A stretch of DNA of 64,000 bases, taken from NCBI RefSeq assembly GCF_051020955.1, contig NW_027476345.1:1-64000 (forward strand), given 5' to 3'. Positions within the stretch are counted from its first letter, which is position 1. Each line of letters starts with the position of its first letter. Both the position numbers and the translations under genes were made by a program. The notes under the pieces are model-generated. The model saw only the letters and a program-made list of their open reading frames with translations. It was not told where the DNA came from and ran no database searches. The DNA is from Megalopta genalis (taxonomy: Eukaryota; Arthropoda; Insecta; Hymenoptera; Halictidae). Below are positions 26,807 through 38,400 of this stretch, in pieces.

Positions 26807-27720
26807 GTGAGTTTTTTATTAATTATATTCTTCATATACAAATTACATACGCCTTTTAACGCGAATATTTATTATTAAATTAGCTTTGCGAATCATTCGT
26901 TGAACTGTGTTCGGAAACGGTATTATTTAAATTAAAATATCACTTACGTACCTTGTTAAACTTCACTGTACACCTTGCTTAAAAATTTCGTATCTTACAT
27001 ACGAGGTGTCATGCACACTAGAAAATTAAAACGGCCGTCACGGTTAAATTACTTATTATTTCGAATTCGAAAAATTAGTAAATATTCTTCAGACATTCTG
27101 AAGTAAGGATAAAAGCGTTCTTCTTAAAATTATCACTGTAATGTAATAAAATTAATTTCGGAAGTTCACGCACCGTGACTTGTTCATTGATGCGAAAGCA
27201 GCACTTCACCTCTCATTGGTCAGTGTTTTTCGTTAATAACTCGTAAACAAAGCCGCGGATTGTATTTTCGCAAAGGAAAAAGTTACTTCAAATGACCTTA
27301 GCTATCCCTCATTTTCGGCTGTTAAAATAATTGTGGAACACGCCCTGTATATACATATATATAATGGAAATTACTTTTCTTAGACATCAAATTATAAAAA
27401 CATATCAATCGTAATCAAATAAAGTTTTCATTTAATCTCAAAACAAAACATGTTTCAATGCTTTCTATAAATACTATAGAAATTGAAAGAGTATCAACTT
27501 CAGTTTTTTAAAATAGAACTTCTTTATTCGACTCCTAATACTTGCAATCGATGAAAAATATGTTTATTTTGCATAAAAATCGACTATTCCAATGTAATGT
27601 GAGATGTTACATTGAAAATGAACTTCACGCGTTCAGTCTGCAGAGGAAATTGCGAAAGCGGCTACCTGATTGGGTTTGCGGAAATATGTCTAGTCTCAGC
27701 CCCTAACTTTTACTGCTTAA

Positions 27721-29503
27721 CCCCATAAATCTGCGATTTACGTTCGAGAATTTCGGGTCGGAAACGTAAACAAGCTCGCGCAGCCTTCGTGCCATTCGCA
27801 CGACTTGTACAATACGCTGAGCGGGCCAATCGTAAATATTACGGGCATCGCTCGTGGTACGACGGTCGCGGTTGGTAATTTGCCCCACCACAAATAGCAC
27901 AGACAAGGTTCGTGATGCGTTCTTATTATCTCTTCGTATCGTGATCAGTTTCAAGTTATTCTTGATCACATTCGCACATCGAAATTTATCTTCATAAATT
28001 CTAGAGAAGCATCCCCACAAGATGTTTTCAAGAAAATGATTTCGTGATGGGAGCAGTGAGAATTGTGCTAATAATTTTGCTAACGAAAGTGACAGTAGTG
28101 ACAATATATGTTCTGTTCGAAGAAAATGCATGCGATTAGATATTGATGATACTTCTGACGACGATCAACTACCAGAGCCCTGGCTTTGGAGAGGAATAAG
28201 AAATAGTCCAAAAATCTGAGACTATACGATGACTGCTAGCCTAAGAGAGGCAGCCTTACTCTGACTTAGGAGGAAGTAGAAGAGAATTAGATATATTTAA
28301 TCTAATATTTATTTGATGACATATTCTGGCAAAATATTGTAACCGAAACTAACCGGTATGCAGATCAAATACGAGAGAATCCATGCAGAACAGGAGAAAT
28401 CGGCGACACTTGGTTTCCTGTAGATTCTAACGAAATCAAAAGATATTTTGCATTGTCCATAATAACGGCACAGGTAAAAAAACCAAGAAAACAAATGAAT
28501 TGGTCGAAGAGGGCTGTTATTGAAACGCCGATGAAATGACTTTGAAAAGATATCTGCAAATTACAAGGTGTTTGCATTTCGCAAACAATAATCTGTTTGT
28601 CAATACAGATAAATTGAGCAAGATTAAACCAGTGATCAATTATTTGAACAAAAACTTTAAAGAAGTATATATAATGAAAGAAGACAATGCTATTGATGAC
28701 TCGCTCATGAAATTGAAGGGGCGCTTATCTTATAGGCAATTTAACCCGTCATAAAAGGCTGACTCATCGAAATGACTACACAAGGATCCAATCGTACTCC
28801 AAAACCACATTGTATTACAGAGTACAACAAGGGAATGAATGGAATTGATCTCCAAGACCAAATATTAGCAATCTTTCCAGTAGTGAGGAAATACATGAAA
28901 GGAAGTAAAAAAAATATTTTTATCTGCTGGTCTTTTGAATTCCTACATTTTATGCAACGAAATAAATAACGGGTGGAAGCAATGTTACGTTGACTATAGG
29001 ATCAACATAGCCGAATCACTATTGAAGAATATGCCAAAACCGAATTATAGAGAACGAGGACAATTATCTTCCGGAGATATGCCAGAAAGACTGCACTCGA
29101 AGTATTGGGCTCATTCTCCAAAACATATTGACCCAGCAGCATCAAAATTAAGGCCGTCAAAACCTTGTAGGGTTTGCCAAAAAAATAAAAAACGTATAGA
29201 AACAACGTGGGAGTGTAAGAAGTGCAAAGTTCCCTTACATCTACCAGAATGATTCGAATTGTCTCACACTATTGCAGATTATTAATTTTGTATTACTGGT
29301 TTTCGTGTAAATAAACTTTTTGTAGTACTTGCATCTACCACAATTATTGCATCAGGCTGTAATTACTTATCAAATATTTTTAATTTTAAAAGGGCGCCGC
29401 CGCTAATATTTATATTTGGCCCGATCATCGTACTACGGGCTATGCCCGTAATATTCACTTTTGGCCCGATCAGCGTACTACGGGCTATGCCCGTAGTTGT
29501 CGT
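27721..29503 (+). pseudogene. piggyBac-like element remnant, unit 3
   Basis: Flanked by TTAA at 27717-27720 and 29504-29507. This copy starts CCCC after the TTAA, closest to the usual piggyBac TTAACCC end. The N-terminal piece is killed at codon 6 (AGA to TGA, from 28,022). Open pieces are 28536-28754 (first Asp region), 28772-28969 (last Asp region) and 28935-29252, the last ending in a new stop inside the Cys-rich domain. Confidence 0.8.
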
Positions 29504-30147
29504 TTAACAATTTGAGCGCCACGCTGATTTTTAAGGAAGTCCCCGCCAGGCCACGCGCGCCGCTTAAAAGCGCTGAAATTGTAGAGCCAATGTTTCTTAT
29601 CGCAGTAGAAGATAGTTTACGTTAAGAACGTGATCCTTATAAGCATTCATTCAACACGTTGGACGCCAAGTCTGTTTTGTTCTCTTTACCGTTTGACCCG
29701 CTAGATAAGATTTTATCGAAATGGATTCGTGGCCGGCATTACTTTTACGATAAACCAGTTCATTGCAGTACTTGGTCCTGTGCAGACAAAAATTTTCTTT
29801 AACCCTAAGCGTCAAAATGCCAGTCCGAGAGTGTGTGTGAAAGACGGTCTAAAAAACAACAACACAAACTCCAAAGAAAACCGGGAAAAGGCTCTGTAGT
29901 ACGAAAATATTGTTAATTATGTTATGATAAAAATGTAACAAAAGATGGTAGAGTAATGGCCAGGAGAAAGACTAAGCGAGGTGTCACATTTTGTAATACC
30001 CGTAAAGGAGATCGGTTATTATGTTTACCGTGTTTGAATGAAATCCATTAATCCTGTAATGAGTCAAAATTATGTAAATTTGAAATAATTTTTCTGTAAA
30101 TACATAAAACAGTGTAAATTTTATAGTTCTATATCATGTTACACGAT

Positions 30148-30210
30148 GTCAGCCAGTGGTGGTTGACGCGGCCTAAACGGAAAGTCTAGTGTCAGCCACC
30201 GATGGCTGAC
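30148..30210. promoter_or_regulatory. paired palindromes upstream of the zinc-finger promoter
   Basis: Two hairpin-forming palindromes lie 23 bp apart. The first is GTCAGCCA-GTGG-TGGTTGAC at 30148-30167 (one mismatch). The second is GTCAGCCA-CCGA-TGGCTGAC at 30191-30210 (perfect 8-bp arms). They lie about 110-170 bp upstream of the TATA box. The equivalent pair starts at 25137 (unit 2, second arm mutated), 35158, 45288, 50300, 55316 and 60332; unit 1 has a degraded pair near 20,135. They could be binding sites for a dimeric protein, but this is inference. Confidence 0.5.
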
Positions 30211-30261
30211 GTGGCGCTCAACGTATTAAGGGGGGATAAAAGGGACGGTTGGATCCACCCG

Positions 30262-30324
30262 ATGGCCTGCCATTGGCTAACTGAAACGAGATTCTAACGC
30301 AGTAGCTTCAGATTTTTATAAAAG
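30262..30324 (+). promoter_or_regulatory. core promoter (inverted CCAAT and TATA box), one per unit
   Basis: TATAAAAG at 30317-30324 is preceded about 45 bp upstream by ATTGGC, an inverted CCAAT box. The ATG of the zinc-finger first exon lies 173 bp downstream of the TATA start in every unit. TATA starts are 20304, 25306, 30317, 35327, 45457, 50469, 55485 and 60501. The promoter motifs are conserved in all eight units, which supports a transcribed gene but does not prove expression. Confidence 0.6.
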
Positions 30325-30489
30325 CAACTTGCTTCGTCTTCTACCTCCCATTTTGATCCTGCTTGCCACAGAAAATCTGCGTTGCGTCGACGAGTCTGAA
30401 CAGCTAGTATAGCTAGAAGGAATTGCTATAGTGTCTTCGAAGTGACAGTTTCCGTGCAACTAGAAGGAATTCTTACAGTGATTTTTACG

Positions 30490-31490
30490 ATGATTCGCTC
30501 TATTACCGATCTTGCCAAGGATTGCGCTCCTTCGAATGAGGTAATTAATTTTTGACCTTTTAATTTCGCAAGTTCGCCGTAGTTTCAGGATCATACAATT
30601 ATGTTGTCCAAATTTGTATATTGTAACTGGTTTATAAAATTGATTGCCATTTTTTATAGAATCTTAAATGACTAACGTCAGAGAATGCATTAGGATCAAC
30701 AGAATTAATAAAAAATTCATGATGTCATTCAAAAAGTGATATGGTTAATAGACTCATCTAATAATTTGGAGATAAACAAAATTGAAATACAGGCTCGATA
30801 AATTATTTAACGACTAACTGAATTAATATATGCATTCTCATTAATATAATGCATTCTCTGTTACCGTATTTAACCAATAGATGAAATAATTTTCAAATCC
30901 ATTAAATTATTCTCACAAATACAATTAAGTAATTTGGCGATCAACCGAACCAATATACAAATTTACAAAATAATATATATATGTAATAAGAACGAAATAT
31001 TCGCTTTTCGTTACAGAGATCGAGAAATGGAGCGAATAACGAGGCGTCCGCTGCGATGGACGAAATACATGAACAGCTCGCAGTACGGTTTCTTGTAAAG
31101 AGATCGAAAAGCTACACGATCGGCAAACACCCGTCGTCAAGAAGACAGAGACAATCGAGTAGGGTTGCGAGGACTGTTGCGAGGACGATTGCGAGTTCCA
31201 TTCCGAGTTTGTCTGCCAGTTCGATTGCCAGATTGATTTCGAGTCCAATTGCGAATTCGATTGCGAGTTCGAGTTCGACTGTAAGTTCGACTGCGAGTCC
31301 ATCTTCGAATTCGACCGCACAAGAATCTCTGCAATATTTACGCTTGGCGCCAAGAACAGGGCACAGAACCCTAGCGGAACCGCAGTTCAAGGAACCGCTA
31401 ACTTATCAATGTTATTATTGCCCGAAATACTTTCTGCACAAAATGGTCTATAGACAGCACGCAATTTGCCATATTCGGAAGCTCCACTGA
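30490..31490 (+). CDS. predicted single C2H2 zinc-finger protein, unit 3 copy
   Basis: Exon 1 at 30490-30540, intron 30541-31016 (476 bp), exon 2 at 31017-31490; 174 residues, all in frame. The exon 2 protein is identical to those of units 4-7, so this is the array's majority version. An ATG at 31056 inside exon 2 could also start a 144-residue form without splicing. No AATAAA lies close after the stop; the first ATTAAA is several hundred bases downstream. Confidence 0.55.
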
Positions 31491-32728
31491 TATACGAAAT
31501 ACAAGAAGGGATACAAATCGATAATAGAAAAGAGAAGACACGAATTTTTTTCGATCGCGTCGCATAAAACAATCGGCTCTTTTCAGGGCCATACATATTA
31601 ACCCCGGAAAGTACTTCCATAAATATTATTGATAAGTGATCAGTGTTTAGTGACCATGTAGTGAAAGTAAACGTTGAAATTGCCTGCCCGGAGACATTCT
31701 TCTCTTCGTCACCGTCGGCTACAGATCAGCTGCGCAGTTCATCAAAAATTGTACGAGGTCAATGCACTATCCTCCTGCACCCATTTCCGTGCATGAAGTG
31801 GATTTACAACTAAATGGGTGAGTTTTTTATTAATTATATTCTTCATATACAAATTACATACGCCTTTTAACGCGAATATTTATTATTAAATTAGCTTTGC
31901 GAATCATTCGTTGAACTGTGTTCGGAAACGGTATTATTTAAATTAAAATATCATTTACGTACCTTGTTAAACTTCACTGTACACCTTGCTTAAAAATTTC
32001 GTACCTTACACACGAGGTGTCATGCACACTAGAAAATTAAAACGGCCGTCACGGTTAAATTACTTATTATTTTGAGTTCGAAAAATTAGTAAATATTCTT
32101 CAGACATTCTGAAGTAAGAATAAATAGCGTTCTTCTTAAAATTATCACTGTAATGTAATAAAATTAAATTCGGAAGTTCACGCACCGTGACTTGTTCATT
32201 GATGCGAAAGCAGCACTTCACCTCTCATTGGTCAGTGTTTATCGTTAATAACTCGTAAACAAAGCCGCGGATTGTATTTTCGCAAAGGAAAAAGTTACTT
32301 CAAATGACCTTAGCTATCCCTCATTTTCTGCTGTTAAAATAATTGTGGAACGCCCTGTACATATATATATAATGGAAATTACTTTCCTTAGACATCAAAT
32401 TATAAAAACATATCAATCGTAATCAAATAAAGTTTTCATTTAATCTCAAAACAAAACATATTTCAATGCTTTCTATAAATACTATAGAAATTGCAAGAGT
32501 ATCAACTTCAGTTTTTTAAAATAGAACTTCTTTATTCGTCTCCTAATACTTGCCATCGATGAAAAATATGTTTATTTTGCAAAAAAATCTACTATTCCAA
32601 TGTAATGTGAGATGTTGCATTGAAAATGAACTTCACGCGTTCAGTCTGCAGGGGAAATTGTGAAAGCGGCTACCTGATTGGGTTTGCGGAAATATGTCTA
32701 GTCTCAGCCCCTGACTTTTGCTGCTTAA

Positions 32729-34513
32729 CCTCTTAAATCTGCGATTTGCGTTCGAGAATTTCGGGCCGGAAACGTAAACAAGCTCGCGCAGCCTTCGAGC
32801 CATTCGCACGACTTGTACAATACGCTGATCGGGCCAATCGTAAATATTACGGGCATCGCTCGTGGTACGACGGTCGCGGTTGGTAATTTGCCCCATCACA
32901 AATAGCACAGACAAGGTTCGTGATGCGTTCTTATTATCTCTTCGTATCGTGATCAGTTTCAAGTTATTCTTGATCACATTCGCACATCGAAATTTATCTT
33001 CATAAATTCTAGAGAAGCATCCCCACAAGATGTTTTCAAGAAAAAGATTTCGTGATGAGAGCAGTGAGATTTGTGCTAATAATTTTGCTAACGAAAGTGA
33101 CAGTAGTGACAATATATGTTCTGTTCGAAGAAAATGCATGCGATTAGATATTGATGATACTTCTGACGACGATCAACTACCAGAGCCCTGGCTTTGGAGA
33201 GGAATAAGAAATAGTCCAAAAATCTGAGACTATACGATGACTGCTAGCCTAAGAGAGGCAGCCTCACTCTGACTTAGGAGGAAGTAGAAGAGAATTAGAT
33301 ATATTTAATCTAATATTTATTTGATGACATATTCTGGCAAAATATTCTAACCGAAACTAACCGGTATGCAGATCAAATACGAGTGAATCCATGCAGAACA
33401 GGAGAAATCGACGACACTTGATTTCCTGTAGATTCTAACGAAATCAAAAGATATTTTGCATTGTCCATAATAACTGCACAGGTAAAAAAACCAGAAAAAC
33501 AAATGAATTGGTCGAAGAGGGCTGTTATTGAAAGGCCGATGAAATGCCTTTGAAAAGATATCTGCAAATTACAAGGTGTTTGCATTTGGCAAACAATAAT
33601 CTGTTTGTCAATACAGATAAATTGAGCAAGATTAAACCTGTGATCAATTATTTGAACAAAAACTTTAAAGAAGTATATATAATGAAAGAGAAGACAATGC
33701 TATTGATGAATCGCTCATGAAATTGTAGGGGCGCTTATCTTATAGGCAATTTAACCCGTCATAAAAGGCTGACTCATCGAAATGACTACACAAGGATCCA
33801 ATCGTACTCCAAAACCACATTGTATTACAGAGTACAACAAGGGAATGAATGGAATTGATCTCCAAGACCAAATATTAGCAAGCTTTCCAGTAGTGAGGAA
33901 ATACATGAAAGGAAGTAAAAAAAATATTTTTATCTGCTGGTCTAATTAATTCCTACATTTTATGCAACGAAATAAATAACGGGTGGAAACAATGTTACGT
34001 TGACTATAGGATCAACATAGCCGAATCACTATTGAAGAATATGCCAAAACCGAATTATAGAGAACGAGGACAATTATCTTCCGGAGATATGCCAGAAAGA
34101 CTGCACTCGAAGTATTGGGCTCATTCTCCAAAACATATTGACCCAGCAGCATCAAAATTAAGGCCGTCAAAACCTTGTAGGGTTTGCCAAAAAAATAAAA
34201 AACGTATAGAAACAACGTGGGAGTGTAAGAAGTGAAAAGTTCCCTTACATCTACCAGAATGATTCGAATTGTCTCACACTATTGCAGATTATTAATTTTG
34301 TATTACTGATTTTCGTGTAAATAAACTTTTTGTAGTACTTGCATCTACCACAATTATTGCATCAGGCTGTAATTACTTATCAAATATTTTTAATTTTAAA
34401 AGGGCGCCGCCGCTAATATTTATATTTGGCCCGATCATCGTACTACGGGCTATGCCCGTAATATTCACTTTTGGCCCGATCAGCGTACTACGGGCTATGC
34501 CCGTAGTTGTCGT
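32729..34513 (+). pseudogene. piggyBac-like element remnant, unit 4
   Basis: TTAA flanks at 32725-32728 and 34514-34517. Lesions that define the unit 4-8 group appear here: a 2-bp insertion making AAAGAGAAGAC near 33,686, a stop in AATTGTAGGGG near 33,726, TAATTAATTCC near 33,943, and TGC to TGA at 34,233-34,235 in the Cys-rich domain. The surviving pieces are the N-terminus 33030-33227 and 34032-34235. Confidence 0.8.
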
Positions 34514-35499
34514 TTAACAATTTGAGCGCCACGCTGATTTTTAAGGAAGTCCCCGCCAGGCCACGCGCGCCGCTTAAAAGCGCTGAAATTGTAGAGCCAA
34601 TGTTTCTTATCGCAGTAGAAGATAGTTTACGTTAAGAACGTGATCCTTATAAGCATTCATTCAACACGTTGGACGCCAAGTCTGTTTTGTTCTCTTTACC
34701 GTTTGACCCGCTAGATAAGATTTTATCGAAATGGATTCGTGGCCGGCATTACTTTTACGACAAACCAGTTCATTGCAGTACTTGGTCCTGTGCAGACAAA
34801 AATTTTCTTTAACCCTAAGCGTCAAAATGCCAGTCCGAGAGTGTGTGTGAAAGACGGTCTAAAAAACAACAACACAAACTCCAAAGAAAACCGGGAAAAG
34901 GCTCTGTAGTACGAAAATATTGTTAATTATGTTATGATAAAAATGTAACAAAACATGGTAGAGTAATGGCCAGGAGAAAGACTAAGCGAGGTGTCACATT
35001 TTGTAATACCCGTAAAGGAGATCGGTTATTATGTTTACCGTGTTTGAATGAAATCCATTAATCCTGTAATGAGTCAAAATTATGTAAATTTGAAATAATT
35101 TTTCTGTAAATCCATAAAACAGTGTAAATTTTATAGTTCTATATCATGTTACACGATGTCAGCCAGTGGTGGTTGACGCGGCCTAAACGGAAAGTCTAGT
35201 GTCAGCCACCGATGGCTGACGTGGCGCTCAACGTATTAAGGGGGGATAAAAGGGACGGTTGGATCCACCCGATGGCCTGCCATTGGCTAACTGAAACGAG
35301 ATTCTAACGCAGTAGCTTCAGATTTTTATAAAAGCAACTTGCTTCGTCTTCTACCTCTCATTTTGATCCTGCTTGCCACAGAAAATCTGCGTTGCGTCGA
35401 CGAGTCTGAACAGCTAGTATAGCTAGAAGGAATTGCTATAGTGTCTTCGAAGTGACAGTTTCCGTGCAACTAGAAGGAATTCTTACAGTGATTTTTACG

Positions 35500-38400
35500 A
35501 TGATTCGCTCTATTACCGATCTTGCCAAGGATTGCGCTCCTTCGAATGAGGTAATTAATTTTTGACCTTTTAATTTCGCAAGTTCGCCGTAGTTTCAGGA
35601 TCATACAATTATGTTGTCCAAATTTGTATATTGTAACTGGTTTATAAAATTGATTGCCATTTTTTATAGAATCTTAAATGACTAACGTCAGAGAATGCAT
35701 GTTTCGGCCGAATCGCGGACCGCGGGTCAACGCACGCTCGACTTTCGATGTACGCCGTCTCGCCGTTTTTGTCGAATAAACGGCGAGGCGGCAAGACAAT
35801 AACACGATCGACGTGCGTTGGCCCGACCGTCAAACGCTCGCCTCGGCCGAATGTATACATGCAGCGTTTTTGCCTTAGGAGGCAATGACCGGCTTTCGAC
35901 ACCTGACGATGCGTCACCTTGAGCATCGGCCAGGTGTCTATATATACTGCCGCAAATGTGATAACGGCGAAATTCTCCGAGATTCTCCAAGATATCGATA
36001 TAGCGAACAGACAGTTTAATTTAGCGCCCCTTGCGCCGATACGAAGCCGTGCTTCAGTTTTTATAGTCCAGTCGTAGCCGTGCTACACTGCATACGCCGA
36101 ACGGAGCCGTGCTCCAAAAGCTTGTAAATCAAAGGACGGTGGAGTCCAAAACAATAAATCGCGTGTCGTCTCCTCCCGAATTCCGGCGTTTTAATTTTGT
36201 GCCGTGCGCAACATTTCTGGTCCTTCGAGCCGGATTCCGGAGACGACACAGGAGAGATAAAACATCTCCATCAACAGCGTCGATCACGCAGTCGATCGAC
36301 GCATACGAGTCTCTATAACACTGCTGGTCAACATGGAGCAAATCATCAAGGAGCAAGAGCTCACCATCGGGGGCCTTTGCCGGATCCTGCCCAACTTCAA
36401 GCGCCTGGGAAAGGCGAAATTCACCGAAGCCGCCGCCGAAGAACGCCTTCGCCGCCTGCGGACCGAGTGGGACGCGTGCCGACGCCTCCACCTCCAGTTG
36501 GAGCTGAAGGCCACTTCCGAAGAACGGGAAACCCGCGACTACTTCAAACAGGGGTACTTCGAGCGGGCCGAAGCAGAGTTTGAACAGGCAAGTGATTTTT
36601 TCGTGGAACTGATCGCTTCATTTAGGAGCGGAGCGTCTGCGCTGGCTGACGCGAGTCAGACCAGGGAGCCCGACTCCTGTAGCGCGCCCGTGGCGCAGCT
36701 ACCGCGACTCCCATTGCCGAGGTTCGCCGGCTGCTACACGGAGTGGCCGAGCTTCTCGGACCAGTTTGAGTCGCTGGTCGTGAAGAACCGGACTCTTCAC
36801 GACGTCCAGCGACTGCAGTACCTCAAGGGTGCTTTAGAGGGAGAAGCAGCGTCCGAGATTGCTCACTACTCCGTGACAGCGGCGAACTTCGGCATCGCAT
36901 GGGCGGCCTTGGTCAGGAGGTATGACCGGAAGCGACTGGTCGTCAGTGCGCTCCTGTCGAGCTTCCTGACCCTTGCGCCGCTCACCCGCGATCGCGACGG
37001 CAGCGGTCTCGCCTTGCTGCGTCGTCGCACTAACGAGGCGTTGGCCCAGCTGCGAAACTTGGGGCGGCCGGTGGACCATTGGGACGACCTGCTGGTCCAC
37101 CTAACGGTGGAAAAACTTGACCCGAAGTCGAGGGAGGCGTGGGTCCACGAAATCCGCGCCGCCGTGGATCCACCCACGTATGCCTGTCTCGACGAATTCC
37201 TGGAGTATCGGGCCGGGTCCTTCGCGGAGCTTAGGATGGCTCCGGAGCCCTCGGCTACCTCCGCGGAGCGTAGGCCGGCCCGACCTCCACCACCGGTACG
37301 CTCCCACGCGATGGCGACGACGACGACGGCGAGCCGTTGCCGGAAGTGCGGCGACAACCACCCGCTGTTCCGGTGCCCTGCGTTCAGGGGCATGGCGATC
37401 AACCTGCGCCGGGATTTTGTTAGGGCGCGCGGTTGCTGCTTCAACTGCCTCCGTTCGGGACACCCCGCGACATCGTGTCCCTCCGCGTCGCGTTGCTCCG
37501 TTTGCAACGGCTCGCACCACACCCTGATTCACCCGGATTCCGGGGTTGGTGGCGGGCCAGAGTCAACCGCGGTAGAACCCGGGCGGGAAACAGCGACGAA
37601 TATCTCCGCATCGTCCGTGGTCCACAACTGCGTCGCACGCTGGAGCGGGAGCAGGGCCGTACTGCTCGCGACCGCTCTAGTATGGGTAGAGACACGCGAC
37701 GGGGGGGTAAGGCCGGTGAGAGCCCTGTTGGACCAGGGATCGGAGGCGACCTTCGTCTCCGAATCCCTCGTCCAGGCCCTCCGCCTTCCGAAGCGGCCTG
37801 CGTCTATCACCGTGACTGGTGCGGGGGACGCGCCGGTGGGTCGCGTGACTTCGCGGGTCGATCTGGTGTTACGGTTGACCGGGCGCGGGAACGCTCCTAT
37901 GCCGCTTTCCGCGTTCGTCCTCCGGAGACTTACCGGGTACGCGCCCAAGACGACCGTCGACACTCGCGTATACCCGCATCTGCAGGACCTCATTTTAGCG
38001 GACCCTGATCCGACAAGAGATCTCCCTGTAGATCTCTTAATCGGGGCCGATCGTTACGGGGATGTGATCGGTCCCGGCCTGCGCCGCGGAACACCCGGCC
38101 AGCCAATTGCGCAAAATACCATATTCGGTTGGGTCGTCTCGGGCGCCGCGTCGACACCCGCGAACGATCCCGATCCCTCCGTGGCGTCCCTGCACTGTCG
38201 CGCGGAGGAGAGGTTGGAGCAGCAACTGCGATTGTTCTGGGAGCTCGAGGAGGCGAGTCCCAAATCTGTTCTCTCCCCTGACGAGTCGAGATGCGAGGAA
38301 CATTTCGTCAATACCGTCTCACGGCGGGCGGACGGACGATACGTGGTTCGATTGCCCCTCCGTACCGAACCACCCCTCGCTCTCGGCTCGTCAAAGGGCC

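Larger units (their letters stand above)
22950..27960 (+). repeat. macrosatellite unit 2
   Basis: Complete unit of 5011 bp. Its 5' border region (22,614-23,120) matches units 4 and 5 better than it matches unit 3, while its piggyBac 3' part resembles unit 1. It is therefore a mosaic. Confidence 0.95.
27961..32968 (+). repeat. macrosatellite unit 3
   Basis: Complete unit of 5008 bp and intermediate in sequence. It shares the C-terminal piggyBac stop (GAATGATTCG near 29,250) with units 4-8 but lacks their 2-bp insertion and TAATTAATTCC change. Confidence 0.95.
35700..36213 (+). repeat. 5' LTR of BEL/Pao element
   Basis: Begins TGTTTCGG and ends GCGCAACA, the usual TG...CA limits. It contains TATATATA at 35939-35946 and the polyadenylation signal AATAAA at 36153-36158. 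Compared with the 3' LTR it differs at 36057 (G against A) and 36197 (T against A), i.e. 2 of 514 positions. Confidence 0.95.

Noticed and set aside
37101..37695. GC-rich ORFs on both strands inside the BEL/Pao element
   Set aside because: High GC content leaves few stops; they overlap recognised Gag and protease sequence in another frame.
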